A stretch of DNA of 40,174 bases from DAOOVD01 sp035369845. Lineage in GTDB: Bacteria; Bacillota; Desulfotomaculia; Desulfotomaculales; Pelotomaculaceae. The notes beneath the pieces were generated by a model. It was not told the origin of the DNA and did no database searches. It saw only the letters and a program-made list of their open reading frames with translations. Position numbers and translations under genes: made by a program. This document shows, in pieces, positions 31,852-39,613 of the stretch (position 1 is its first letter; each line of letters opens with the position of its first letter). The stretch spans positions 1 to 40,174 of the forward strand of contig DAOOVD010000020.1 in assembly GCA_035369845.1 (NCBI GenBank), in the 5' to 3' direction.

Positions 31852-33990
31852 TCAATCGCTCAGCCCCTGAATTGCCGGGGGTTGGAACTCTACGGCAACG
31901 GCAGTGCCCCTGGTTACCTTCGTGCCCGGAGGAAATTGCTGACTTACGGCAATACCGGTTCCCGCCGGGCTCAGATGAAGTCCGAGCTTTTCCAGGACTA
32001 TTCCGGCCTCCTTCATGCTGAGCCCCGTCAAATCGGGCAAAGTAACCTCCCCCGGCGTGACTTCGGGAGACGGCTGCAATTCGAGAATAACGCTGGTGCC
32101 AGTCAAGACCCCGGCCCCGCCCTTGGGTATCTGGTTGCATACGATATTCCCCTGTCCCCTCGTTTGAGCAGTTAACCCGGCATTCTTAAGAATGCCTTGG
32201 GCGTTTTCCACAGGGTAATTGACCACGTTCGGCACGACGACCCTGGTTTTCGGTTCTTCATACTGAAAGGGAGATTGTGGCTTTTCCAGGCCTGGTCTTT
32301 CCGGGACCCTCAAATAGCGCAAAGTATCCTGGACGACTGCCTTGAACGCGGGCGCGGCCACCTGGCTTCCGAAATAAACCGGGCCGGTCGGCTCGGCGAC
32401 CATTACAAGCGCCGCCACCTGCGGGTCGTCGGCTGGTGCGAAGCCGACAAAGGAGGCGACAAATTTTCCCTCGGCGTACCCCCCCGACTCCGGTTCCACC
32501 ACCTGGGCCGTTCCGGTTTTGCCCGCCGCACCATAACCGTCAACAAAAGCGTTCCTGCCGGTGCCTTTCTGAACCACGTCGGTCAAGAGGCGCATAAGAG
32601 TTTCAGCAGTTTTTTTCGAAATGACCTGGCGGACGGGTTCGGGCTTGAATTCCTTGATCACCTTTCCTTCGGCGTCTGTAACGGCTTTAACCAGGGAAGG
32701 TTTCAGCAGGACACCGCCGTTCGCTATCGCTGAAGCCGCAGTCAGGAGTTGTATGGGCGTGACGGCGACGGACTGCCCAATTGACATGGTGGCGATGTTC
32801 AACTCGGTAGCGTCCTGTTGCGGTATCTGGATGCCGTTTTCTTCCCCGGGCAGGCTTATGCCTGTCTTCCGGCCGAACCCGAAAGCGTTGATATATTTAT
32901 AGAACCTTTCTTTCCCCAGCCTCAAGCCCACAGTAATAAAACCGGGGTTGCACGAGTTTTGGGTAACCTCCTCGAAGGTCTGGGAACCGTGCCCGCCATC
33001 GTACCAGCAACGGATTGTGCGGTCGGCCACCTTTATGAAGCCGGGGTCGTAAAAAGTGTCTTGCGGTTTGACGGCGCCTTCTTCCAGGGCGGCCGCCGCC
33101 GTGATGATCTTGAAAGTCGAGCCCGGCTCGTAATTGTACCAGATGCTGGGGTTATGGTCCCATACCGACTGAGGCGATTTTCTCCAGTCACCGGGGTTGA
33201 AGGTCGGCCTGTTGCCCATGGCCAGTATTTCCCCGGTTTTCGGATTCATTACAATAATTACTGCCAGCTTGGGATGATGAGCTTCCACAATTTTGTCCAG
33301 TTCCCGTTCTACAAAAAACTGAACGGTCTGGTCTATGGTAAGCGTCAAATTGTAACCGGGTGTGGGTGGAATGAATTTGTGGAGGGCTTCGGGTATGTTC
33401 CGGCCTACGGCGTCTTTTTCAATCACTATCCGGCCGGGAATCCCTTTCAATTCATTGTCGTAAACACTTTCTATACCGGTCAAGCCCTGGTTGTCATCTC
33501 CTGCGAAACCGAGCACATGTGCCGCCAGATTCTCCTGGCTGTAAAACCGCCGGTTTTCTTCCACCAGTTCGACGCCGCTTATTTTCAAGGCCTTCAGCTT
33601 TTGGGCGGACTGGTAGTCAATCCGCCTTTTAAGCCAGACAAAGCCCACGTTTTGAGTGAGCTTGTTGTATACTTCCTCCCTATCCATTCCCAGGGCAACG
33701 GCTATTTTATCGGCCGCGTCACGCTTGTCTGCAATTTGAGGCGGAAAAGCGTAGGCGGAATCGACACTCACGCTCTTTACCAATTCCTGTCCATTGCGGT
33801 CGAATATCGTTCCCCTCCTGGCCTCGACCGGCACATCCCTCATCCGAACCTCCAGGGCTTCTTCCCGAAGCCTGTCTCCTTCAACCAACTGAATCCAGGC
33901 CAGGCGTAGAATCAACCCGGTGAGTGCCAGCATCCCAAAAAGAAAGAGCCCTGTGATTCTTTTCCGGATAAGTATGTTTGTCGTTTGCAT
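31852..33990 (-). CDS. Class B penicillin-binding protein with PASTA domains (SpoVD/FtsI type)
   Basis: 712 residues. It has one N-terminal TM helix (about 13-34), a PBP dimer domain with RRGTIFDRNG, then a transpeptidase with Ser291 in STFK, SCN at 346-348 and KTGT at 491-494. Two PASTA domains follow at about 585-645 and 650-708 (VPNVVNYPVENAQGILKNAG; LPDLTGLSMKEAGIVLEKLG). The start has a strong RBS (GAGGAGGGG). It cross-links septal or cortex peptidoglycan with the SEDS protein. PASTA domains and position allow either vegetative PBP2B or sporulation SpoVD. Its first 110 nt overlap ftsL. Confidence 0.94.
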   Translation of the reverse strand: MQTTNILIRKRITGLFLFGMLALTGLILRLAWIQLVEGDRLREEALEVRMRDVPVEARRGTIFDRNGQELVKSVSVDSAYAFPPQIADKRDAADKIAVALGMDREEVYNKLTQNVGFVWLKRRIDYQSAQKLKALKISGVELVEENRRFYSQENLAAHVLGFAGDDNQGLTGIESVYDNELKGIPGRIVIEKDAVGRNIPEALHKFIPPTPGYNLTLTIDQTVQFFVERELDKIVEAHHPKLAVIIVMNPKTGEILAMGNRPTFNPGDWRKSPQSVWDHNPSIWYNYEPGSTFKIITAAAALEEGAVKPQDTFYDPGFIKVADRTIRCWYDGGHGSQTFEEVTQNSCNPGFITVGLRLGKERFYKYINAFGFGRKTGISLPGEENGIQIPQQDATELNIATMSIGQSVAVTPIQLLTAASAIANGGVLLKPSLVKAVTDAEGKVIKEFKPEPVRQVISKKTAETLMRLLTDVVQKGTGRNAFVDGYGAAGKTGTAQVVEPESGGYAEGKFVASFVGFAPADDPQVAALVMVAEPTGPVYFGSQVAAPAFKAVVQDTLRYLRVPERPGLEKPQSPFQYEEPKTRVVVPNVVNYPVENAQGILKNAGLTAQTRGQGNIVCNQIPKGGAGVLTGTSVILELQPSPEVTPGEVTLPDLTGLSMKEAGIVLEKLGLHLSPAGTGIAVSQQFPPGTKVTRGTAVAVEFQPPAIQGLSD

Positions 33991-34525
33991 CCGTCCCCTC
34001 CTCGGACTCCGGGCTCATACCGCTTCCGAGCCAGATTTTGTTTTCCAGCCGGTTGACCAGTTCGGTAAAAGCTCTTATCAAAGGGTTCTCTTCTTTCCCG
34101 GCAGGGGAAATGCCCGCAATCTGTTCCTCATTTACGGCAAAATCCGGCTGCTGCGGGGTTTTGCCGGCAACAGCCACATACAGCACGTCATTACCGGCCG
34201 GCTTGATCATTCCGAGCTTGTGCACCGCTATAGCTTCAACCCGATCAAGTGAAACAAGCTTTTGTATTTCACCGTCCAGATTGTGGTTTTCGACACGCAG
34301 AACGGTGAGTTCCTGTTCCAGTTGGCTGATTTGAAATCCCAGGGTAAGCACCCGCGAGTAGTAATAAGTGATCATAATACCCACCAGAAAAAAAACAACA
34401 ACCAGCCCGGTCAGGGCCAGCCTGCCGCCGGCCGGCACCGGCCTGTTCCTTCTTGCTTTTTTCGGCCGGGTAACCCTGCCGGGCAGCTCATTGCAGCAGC
34501 TTGTCTTTTCCTGGGCTACTATCAA
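33881..34525 (-). CDS. ftsL: FtsL-like septum formation protein with long C-terminal tail
   Basis: 214 residues from TTG, 10 nt after GGGGGAGG. It has a basic cytoplasmic N-terminus (about 1-34), one TM helix (about 36-55, LALTGLVVVFFLVGIMITYY) and a coiled coil (about 58-95, QISQLEQELTVLRVENHNL), then VEAIAVHKLGMIKPA. This is the FtsL layout and position. Usual FtsL proteins are 100-120 residues. Here about 90 extra residues follow, and the last 36 or so lie over the start of the PBP gene in another frame. FtsL, with FtsQ, activates the septal synthase. Confidence 0.85.
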   Translation of the reverse strand: MIVAQEKTSCCNELPGRVTRPKKARRNRPVPAGGRLALTGLVVVFFLVGIMITYYYSRVLTLGFQISQLEQELTVLRVENHNLDGEIQKLVSLDRVEAIAVHKLGMIKPAGNDVLYVAVAGKTPQQPDFAVNEEQIAGISPAGKEENPLIRAFTELVNRLENKIWLGSGMSPESEEGTDANDKHTYPEKNHRALSFWDAGTHRVDSTPGLDSVG

Positions 34526-34622
34526 TAATATTCAACCTCCCCCGGGCTTAGAACTTTGCTGACAGCACGCACACCGGCAAAGAATTTGAAAACTGTGCTA
34601 TGCCTTTATTTTGAAGCTTTTT

Positions 34623-35564
34623 TCAAAGCTTTTCCGCAATCCTCAATTTGGCGCTCCTGCTTCTCGGGTTCGTCTTCAACTCCGGTTCGGCGGGCGCCAG
34701 CGGTTTTGGGGTAATGATTCTTATTTCCCGCTTCCCGCCGCAGACGCAGGCCGGAATCTTCCCGGTACATTCACAGGGAGAAGCGAGGCGGCGAAACAGG
34801 TTCTTGACGATCCTGTCCTCCAGGGAATGAAATGTAATAACGCAGATCCTCCCGCCGCTGCGTAGAAGCCTTACCGCGGAAGCGACCGCGGGCTGCAGAT
34901 CTTCCAGTTCCCTGTTGACGGCTATGCGAAGGGCCTGAAACGTTCTCCTGGCAGGGTGCGGGCCTTTTCGCCTGGCGCCCGCAGGGACAGCCTTTTTTAT
35001 TATCTCCACCAGTTGCCCGGTGGTTTCGACCGGGCGGCGTTCCCTTTCAGCCGCGATAAACTCCGCAATTCTTGAAGCCCAGCGTTCCTCACCGTAGTCC
35101 CTGATGATTCTCGCCAATTCACCGGCCGGCAGCGCATTGACTAGATCGCGGGCGGTAATTTTTTGCTCCCGGTTCATCCTCATGTCCAGCGGCGAATCCG
35201 TATGATAGCTGAAACCCCTCCCTGGATTCTCAAGCTGGTATGAGGAAACGCCCAGGTCGAACAATATTCCGTCGACTTCTTTTATGCCCAGACTCTCCAG
35301 TACCTTGTGCAGGTTGACGTAGTTTTCCCGGACCAGACGCACACGGTCTCCGAACCCGGCCAATTTTTTGCCTGCCGCGGCAATAGCTTCTCCGTCGCGG
35401 TCAATCGCCACCAGGCAGCCGCCGGGAGCAATCCGTCTCAAAATTGCTTCACTGTGGCCGGCGCCTCCCACCGTGCAGTCGACATAAACACCGCCCGGTT
35501 TCAAGTCAAGTCCTTCCAGCACCTCGTTCAACATTACCGGCTGGTGAACATACTCCATGTCCAT
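34623..35564 (-). CDS. rsmH: 16S rRNA m4C1402 methyltransferase RsmH (MraW)
   Basis: 313 residues. It N4-methylates C1402 in the 16S rRNA P-site using SAM. Motifs: HQPVMLNEVLEGL at the start, SAM loop VDCTVGGAGHSEAIL, LFDLGVSSYQLENPGRGFS, and the C-terminal ICVITFHSLEDRIVKNLFR. CxCxG-type cysteines (CECTGKIPACVCGG) are near the end, as in many Firmicute members. It follows mraZ by 59 bp, the canonical head of the dcw cluster. Confidence 0.97.
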   Translation of the reverse strand: MDMEYVHQPVMLNEVLEGLDLKPGGVYVDCTVGGAGHSEAILRRIAPGGCLVAIDRDGEAIAAAGKKLAGFGDRVRLVRENYVNLHKVLESLGIKEVDGILFDLGVSSYQLENPGRGFSYHTDSPLDMRMNREQKITARDLVNALPAGELARIIRDYGEERWASRIAEFIAAERERRPVETTGQLVEIIKKAVPAGARRKGPHPARRTFQALRIAVNRELEDLQPAVASAVRLLRSGGRICVITFHSLEDRIVKNLFRRLASPCECTGKIPACVCGGKREIRIITPKPLAPAEPELKTNPRSRSAKLRIAEKL

Positions 35565-35623
35565 GTAGAATGTCCACTTTCCTTTACCGTCATATTAGCT
35601 GGTTCTGGGGAAAACAAATCGCC

Positions 35624-36064
35624 TCAAATTCCTCCCGGGGCAAAGTCGACCAGTTTTTCTGCTATCTCCTCGTAAGAGACAGCCGCCTGGCCGCTGTACT
35701 TCTCCCACTCGTCTGAAGCCCAGATTTCCACCCGGGTCGACACTCCGATGATCACGACATCTTTGACCAGCCGCGCATAATCTCTCAAATTTCCCGGAAC
35801 AAGTATTCTTCCCTGCTTGTCAACCTCACATTCCGCAGCCCCCGAGAAAAAAAAACGAACGAAGGCCCGGGCATCACCCTTTGTAAAGGGAAGGGACTTC
35901 AGCTTTTGCTCCAGCGCCTCCCATTCCTGGCGAGGGTAAGCAAAGAGGCATCCGTCAAGACCTTTTGTAATCACAAAACGGTCCCCCAGACCTTCTCGGA
36001 AGCGGGCAGGGATAAAAAGCCTTCCTTTCAAGTCAATGCTGTGACGATATTCTCCCATGAACAT
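35624..36064 (-). CDS. mraZ: Transcriptional regulator MraZ
   Basis: 146 residues with two SpoVT/AbrB-type half domains. Each has the DxxGRxxxP motif: DLKGRLFIPARFRE near the N-terminus and DKQGRILVPGNLRDYA near the middle. MraZ forms rings that bind repeats in front of its own operon and usually represses it. Such repeats are present just upstream. The start MFMGEYRHSID fits the family, although the RBS is weak. Confidence 0.96.
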   Translation of the reverse strand: MFMGEYRHSIDLKGRLFIPARFREGLGDRFVITKGLDGCLFAYPRQEWEALEQKLKSLPFTKGDARAFVRFFFSGAAECEVDKQGRILVPGNLRDYARLVKDVVIIGVSTRVEIWASDEWEKYSGQAAVSYEEIAEKLVDFAPGGI

Positions 36065-36094
36065 GCGGCCATCACCATTTCCGTGGCAATTCTA

Positions 36095-36118
36095 CCACTT
36101 GCCACCACTTTCCACCAC
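36095..36118 (-). promoter_or_regulatory. MraZ-binding repeats
   Basis: Three GTGG motifs (complement CCAC at 36095-36098, 36105-36108 and 36115-36118) are spaced exactly 10 bp apart. They lie between the -10 box and the mraZ start. Known MraZ operators are three or four such G-rich direct repeats at about 10-bp spacing. Confidence 0.8.
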
Positions 36119-36132
36119 CAATTCTTAAAAAA

Positions 36133-36161
36133 ATAATAATGCCTATTCTAAGAAAAGACAA
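36133..36161 (-). promoter_or_regulatory. sigmaA promoter of mraZ and the dcw cluster
   Basis: TTGTCT (36161-36156), a 17-bp spacer and TATTAT (36138-36133), 14 bp before the first MraZ repeat. The surrounding DNA is very AT-rich. Confidence 0.65.
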
Positions 36162-36191
36162 GAAAAATTTTTTAAAAATTGATAAAAACAG

Positions 36192-36223
36192 CCAAAAATA
36201 AAACCGGACAGCTTCTGTCCGGT
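36192..36223 (-). terminator. Intrinsic terminator after the one-TM protein
   Basis: ACCGGACAG (36203-36211) and CTGTCCGGT (36215-36223) form a 9-bp perfect stem with a 3-nt loop. The minus-strand tail is TTTATTTTT. It insulates the mraZ promoter from upstream transcription. Confidence 0.88.
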
Positions 36224-36230
36224 CATCTTT

Positions 36231-36515
36231 TCACATATATTCATCCAGCCTGCGTAACCTTTTTTCACTCAGGTCTTTTCCGGATGCTTCTTTCTCACCT
36301 GTCCCCTTTTTCATCCCTGAAACTGTAATTTTCAAATCCAGCGTGTATTCTCCCGGAAGTATGCTGTCTTTGGGAAATTTAACCACTATGGATCTCTGCT
36401 CATCAGTATTTTTGCTGCCGTTTGAATTCTTTTCCAACGGCCTGGTGGAAAAACCAAGCGCGGCTAAAAACAAAACGACAGAGGCCAAAACAAGACTGAA
36501 CCCTACTGGTTCCAT
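36231..36515 (-). CDS. Small single-TM protein, function unknown
   Basis: 94 residues from the ATG at 36515, 7 nt after GGGGGAGG. MEPVGFSLVLASVVLFLAALGF forms one TM helix (about 5-22). An outside or cytoplasmic domain of mixed charge follows (IVVKFPKDSILPGEYTLDLKITVSG) and a Lys/Glu-rich tail. No family was recognised. It is a monocistronic gene between hisK-type and mraZ genes, ended by a strong terminator. Confidence 0.65.
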   Translation of the reverse strand: MEPVGFSLVLASVVLFLAALGFSTRPLEKNSNGSKNTDEQRSIVVKFPKDSILPGEYTLDLKITVSGMKKGTGEKEASGKDLSEKRLRRLDEYM

Positions 36516-36673
36516 CCCGAACCCTCCCCCGCACTTCAATCCTATCTTCGGCAGCAAGGCGGCCGGCGGCCCCGTGCTTTGCGCTTCACAGCCTGGTGAA
36601 TTGCCCTTTCGGAATAGGACCGGGTTAATATCTTAAGAGTTCGGCAGATGTAATAATTTTCCTTTTATTTCTG

Positions 36674-37477
36674 TTATATTTTAACAAATGTTCTTTTTCT
36701 GCCCTCAAAGACTGCAAATTCCCTGTAACCCGCGTTTTTCACCAGCGAAAAGGCCTTTTCCAGATCCTTCCCGGCAAGGCCGGGGCTGTGCGCGTCCGAA
36801 CCAAAAGTGACGGGAATTCCGTTTTTGAAAAAAATCTCCAGCAACGCCGGCGAAGGGTAGATCTCTTTTGCAGCGCACCTCAGTCCGGCCGTGTTCACCT
36901 CCGCGCAGACCCCGGCCTTTTTGAAAACCCGTGCCGTCTCCTCGTACAGGGGTGTCAGGTCCGCTTGCGGACGGAAACCAAATTTTTTTATCAAATCGGG
37001 ATGCGCCATGATATCAAAAAAACCGGTGAGTGCAGCCTGCTGCACCAGACTGAAATACCTTTCATAGACACGTATTATCTCCCTGCTCCCGTATTCCCGG
37101 ATCTCAGCGGGGTTGTCGAAACCCCACCCGTCAATAAAATGGACGGAACCCATGACATAATCAAAAGAATACGCAGACAGCAGCGCGGCCAGTTTCTTCT
37201 CGAAACCGGGAACGTAATCCGCCTCAATGCCCAGTTTGACTCTCACCGGTGCAGCATCCCTGAGACTGTTCACCAGTTCGACGTAAAGCGGAAGCTCTTC
37301 TTCCCCCATGGCGTAGCCGGGCATCTTTTCCCCCGGCGGCAAAAAATAGAGGGGAAGGTGATCGGCAAAACCGACTTCGCGCAAACCTTTCCGGGCCGCA
37401 TTTTCAAGATAGTCCCCGACGTCCCCGGAAGCGTGCCCGCAAAGCCTGGTATGGAGATGATAGTCCGGAGGAATCAC
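36674..37477 (-). CDS. hisK: PHP-type histidinol-phosphatase
   Basis: 267 residues from GTG. It hydrolyses histidinol phosphate in histidine synthesis. Metal-binding motifs of the PHP fold: DYHLHTRLCGH at the start, FADHLP, GIEADYVPG, GSVHFIDGWGFDN, MAHPDLIKKFG and GSDAHSPG. The length matches the family (about 265). The GTG lies 6 nt past the stop of the upstream MetE-like gene, with GAAGGACA as RBS overlapping that stop, so the two are coupled. Other PHP phosphoesterase activity cannot be excluded, since no other his gene is nearby. Confidence 0.85.
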   Translation of the reverse strand: MIPPDYHLHTRLCGHASGDVGDYLENAARKGLREVGFADHLPLYFLPPGEKMPGYAMGEEELPLYVELVNSLRDAAPVRVKLGIEADYVPGFEKKLAALLSAYSFDYVMGSVHFIDGWGFDNPAEIREYGSREIIRVYERYFSLVQQAALTGFFDIMAHPDLIKKFGFRPQADLTPLYEETARVFKKAGVCAEVNTAGLRCAAKEIYPSPALLEIFFKNGIPVTFGSDAHSPGLAGKDLEKAFSLVKNAGYREFAVFEGRKRTFVKI

Positions 37478-37483
37478 TGTCCT

Positions 37484-38560
37484 TCAACATCCTTTGCCGG
37501 AACGCAGAGTCTCGGAAATTTGCGCGGTCAGTTGAAAAATCCTTTCCGCCTGGACCCGGTCGAGCAGCCCGGTGCCGCAAGCCGGTGTGACAAGGCACCG
37601 CTTAAAAAGGACATCCCGCGGAATGCCCCGTCCGGACAACTCATTCCACTGGCCTTCGAGTATTTTCAGCAGGGAGTCGCCGTCCTCCGCCACGGCACGG
37701 TTGTGGGTGGTGGGCACAAGACCCCAGGCCAGGGAGCCGCCGTTGCCGAAAAAAGTTTTTAATGAAGCAGCGAAAGGAACCAGAGAGCTGAAATAGTTGT
37801 AGGAGTCAAAGCTTACCACGTCCAAATCCAGCTCAAACAGGATCGACCAGTCCATCGCGTCGCAGCAGTGCACACCGGCCAGGCCGCCGGCACTGTGCAC
37901 GGCACCGGCTATCGCGCCGATATCTTCCTTGATCATTTCCCTGGTAACCGTTATGAAGCCGGACTGGCCGTAAACGCCCGCCGCCGGCTCATCGATAAAA
38001 ATCATCGCCCCCGGGCCGAACCTGCCGAGCTCTCCGGCCTGCCAGGCCGCATGCATGGCAAGGGTTTTTACGACCAGGTCCCTCAAGCAGTCGTCATAGT
38101 ACGCAAAGCGGCCTTTTTCATCTTTAACCTGAAACGACACCGACAGCGGCCCCACTACCTGCCCTTTTAACACAACTGCTTCTCCCGTTCCTTTCGCCAT
38201 CTCGTCCATAAAGGCGTAAAACCCCGGCGCGGAGTCCTCCGGGAAAGAAAAATATTTCAGGGCCGATTGGTCGCCTTCTTCTGCAGACAGGTAGATGCTG
38301 TAAAACTCCGTCAGGTTGTCGGTCCAGTCCTCTCGCGTCGTATCGAAATACGCCTTGCCGCCTTCCTCAATGAGCAAACCGGCCGCAACCAGAGGCTTGA
38401 GGTACTGGCTGACAAAGTGTTCCCGGCTGCCTCTCTGCGGCAATTGAGGCCAGTTGGGAATAAAGGGCAAATATTTTTTGATCATCAGCAAAGCGTCTGC
38501 AGCCTCGGTATAGGGCATGCTGCCTATTCCCGTTGCCAGGCCTTCCGGCTCAAATCTCAT
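37484..38560 (-). CDS. Short cobalamin-independent methionine synthase-like protein (MetE core / UROD-like fold)
   Basis: 358 residues, about half the length of full MetE. It begins GLATGIGSMPY, as in the MetE catalytic barrel. It has GPLSVSFQVKDEKG, IFIDEPA, the probable zinc ligands His and Cys in GVHCCDAMDW, and a later Cys in TPACGTGLLD. The N-terminal duplicated barrel of full MetE is absent. Short core-MetE proteins are thought to take methyl groups from corrinoid proteins or other donors. The methyl donor here is unknown. It is coupled to the PHP phosphatase gene downstream. Confidence 0.75.
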   Translation of the reverse strand: MRFEPEGLATGIGSMPYTEAADALLMIKKYLPFIPNWPQLPQRGSREHFVSQYLKPLVAAGLLIEEGGKAYFDTTREDWTDNLTEFYSIYLSAEEGDQSALKYFSFPEDSAPGFYAFMDEMAKGTGEAVVLKGQVVGPLSVSFQVKDEKGRFAYYDDCLRDLVVKTLAMHAAWQAGELGRFGPGAMIFIDEPAAGVYGQSGFITVTREMIKEDIGAIAGAVHSAGGLAGVHCCDAMDWSILFELDLDVVSFDSYNYFSSLVPFAASLKTFFGNGGSLAWGLVPTTHNRAVAEDGDSLLKILEGQWNELSGRGIPRDVLFKRCLVTPACGTGLLDRVQAERIFQLTAQISETLRSGKGC

Positions 38561-38617
38561 CGTTGCAACCCCCTCTCAGGTTTTAATAAAACAACATTTT
38601 TGCCGATACCAATTTTT

Positions 38618-39520
38618 TTAGTTCAGCTTCTCCACCCGCGGCTCCCATTTCATGGCCCTGAACAGGCCCGGGTACAGCGCAGGGTCGGTGTTTCCGGCGC
38701 CTCCTCCCAGGAGAGCCACGCATACCGCTTCCAGGACGTTGGCTCCAAAAGACCTGCCGTTAAAAGACGGCCCGGTGGTAACAAGCCATCTGATCCCTCT
38801 TTCTTTCAAATGTTTCACGTCTTCGCTTGTTACCGTGCTCGTTATGACGTCCTTGCCGCTCAAATCCGCCGGTAGACGGTAGCGCAGAAAATGAAAATCA
38901 CCGGCGATAATGGAAGCTTCCCTGAATAAACGTCCGAAAGCGGGTTTTGCCGTTTCCTGTTTTTCTCCCAAAGGATAAAGCCTGTTGATTGGAAACCTGC
39001 TGAGCGCCGGAAGGGCCGCATACGCGGCCAGTCTAAATGCAGACAGAGAATAAAACGGGAGCGGCAGGCCGAGGGCAAAAACCGCGTCTCCGATAATCAA
39101 ACGGCAACCGGCCTGTTCAAGTGCCGCCGCCAGGCCGTAACGGTCCAGGGCCGACACCAACAGGACCGTCTGTCTCCGCCCGGGCCAGCCAAGCCGCTCA
39201 TGCAAATAATCGACGAGACCGCTTTCAACAGTGTCCTTGATGCCGCTTCCGTCAACCAGCGGGGTCTTTTCAACGCACGCGGCCAGCCTGGCTCCGTCCC
39301 GCAGCCTGTACAGCCTCCGGCCAGCCCTGAAATACAGGTTGACCCCGCCCAGTCCGATAGCGTCGACTTCCCCGTCCAGGCTTTTCAAGAGCGCCGCCGC
39401 CCGCCCGAGATCACCCCCGGTCCCCACCCTCCTGATCGACAGGCGGCTCCCAGGCACCTTGACTTCAACCTCGTAATCACGGCGGGGGGAACCCAAGCTC
39501 ACGCTGACCACACGCTTCAT
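38618..39520 (-). CDS. Conserved protein, possibly the group annotated quinate/shikimate 5-dehydrogenase-like
   Basis: 300 residues from ATG, weak RBS. It opens VVSVSLGSPRRDYEVEV. A DAIGLGGVNLYFRAGRRLYRLRD strand follows, then a possible nucleotide-binding segment (TVLLVSALDRYGLAAALEQAG). A second conserved part is GKDVITSTVTSEDVKHLKERGIRWLVTTGPSF, and it ends with NVLEAVCVALLG. I recall such Firmicute proteins being labelled quinate 5-dehydrogenase, but I see no classical shikimate dehydrogenase motif, so activity is unproven. It stands alone between MetE-like and glycosyltransferase genes. Confidence 0.55.
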   Translation of the reverse strand: MKRVVSVSLGSPRRDYEVEVKVPGSRLSIRRVGTGGDLGRAAALLKSLDGEVDAIGLGGVNLYFRAGRRLYRLRDGARLAACVEKTPLVDGSGIKDTVESGLVDYLHERLGWPGRRQTVLLVSALDRYGLAAALEQAGCRLIIGDAVFALGLPLPFYSLSAFRLAAYAALPALSRFPINRLYPLGEKQETAKPAFGRLFREASIIAGDFHFLRYRLPADLSGKDVITSTVTSEDVKHLKERGIRWLVTTGPSFNGRSFGANVLEAVCVALLGGGAGNTDPALYPGLFRAMKWEPRVEKLN

Positions 39521-39613
39521 TTCTTATACCCCGGAACTGTTATCTTGCCGGCGCCGCAATTAATACGCAATAGTAAAATTATAGTCAATAAACGGACAAC
39601 ATGTCAAAAAATA

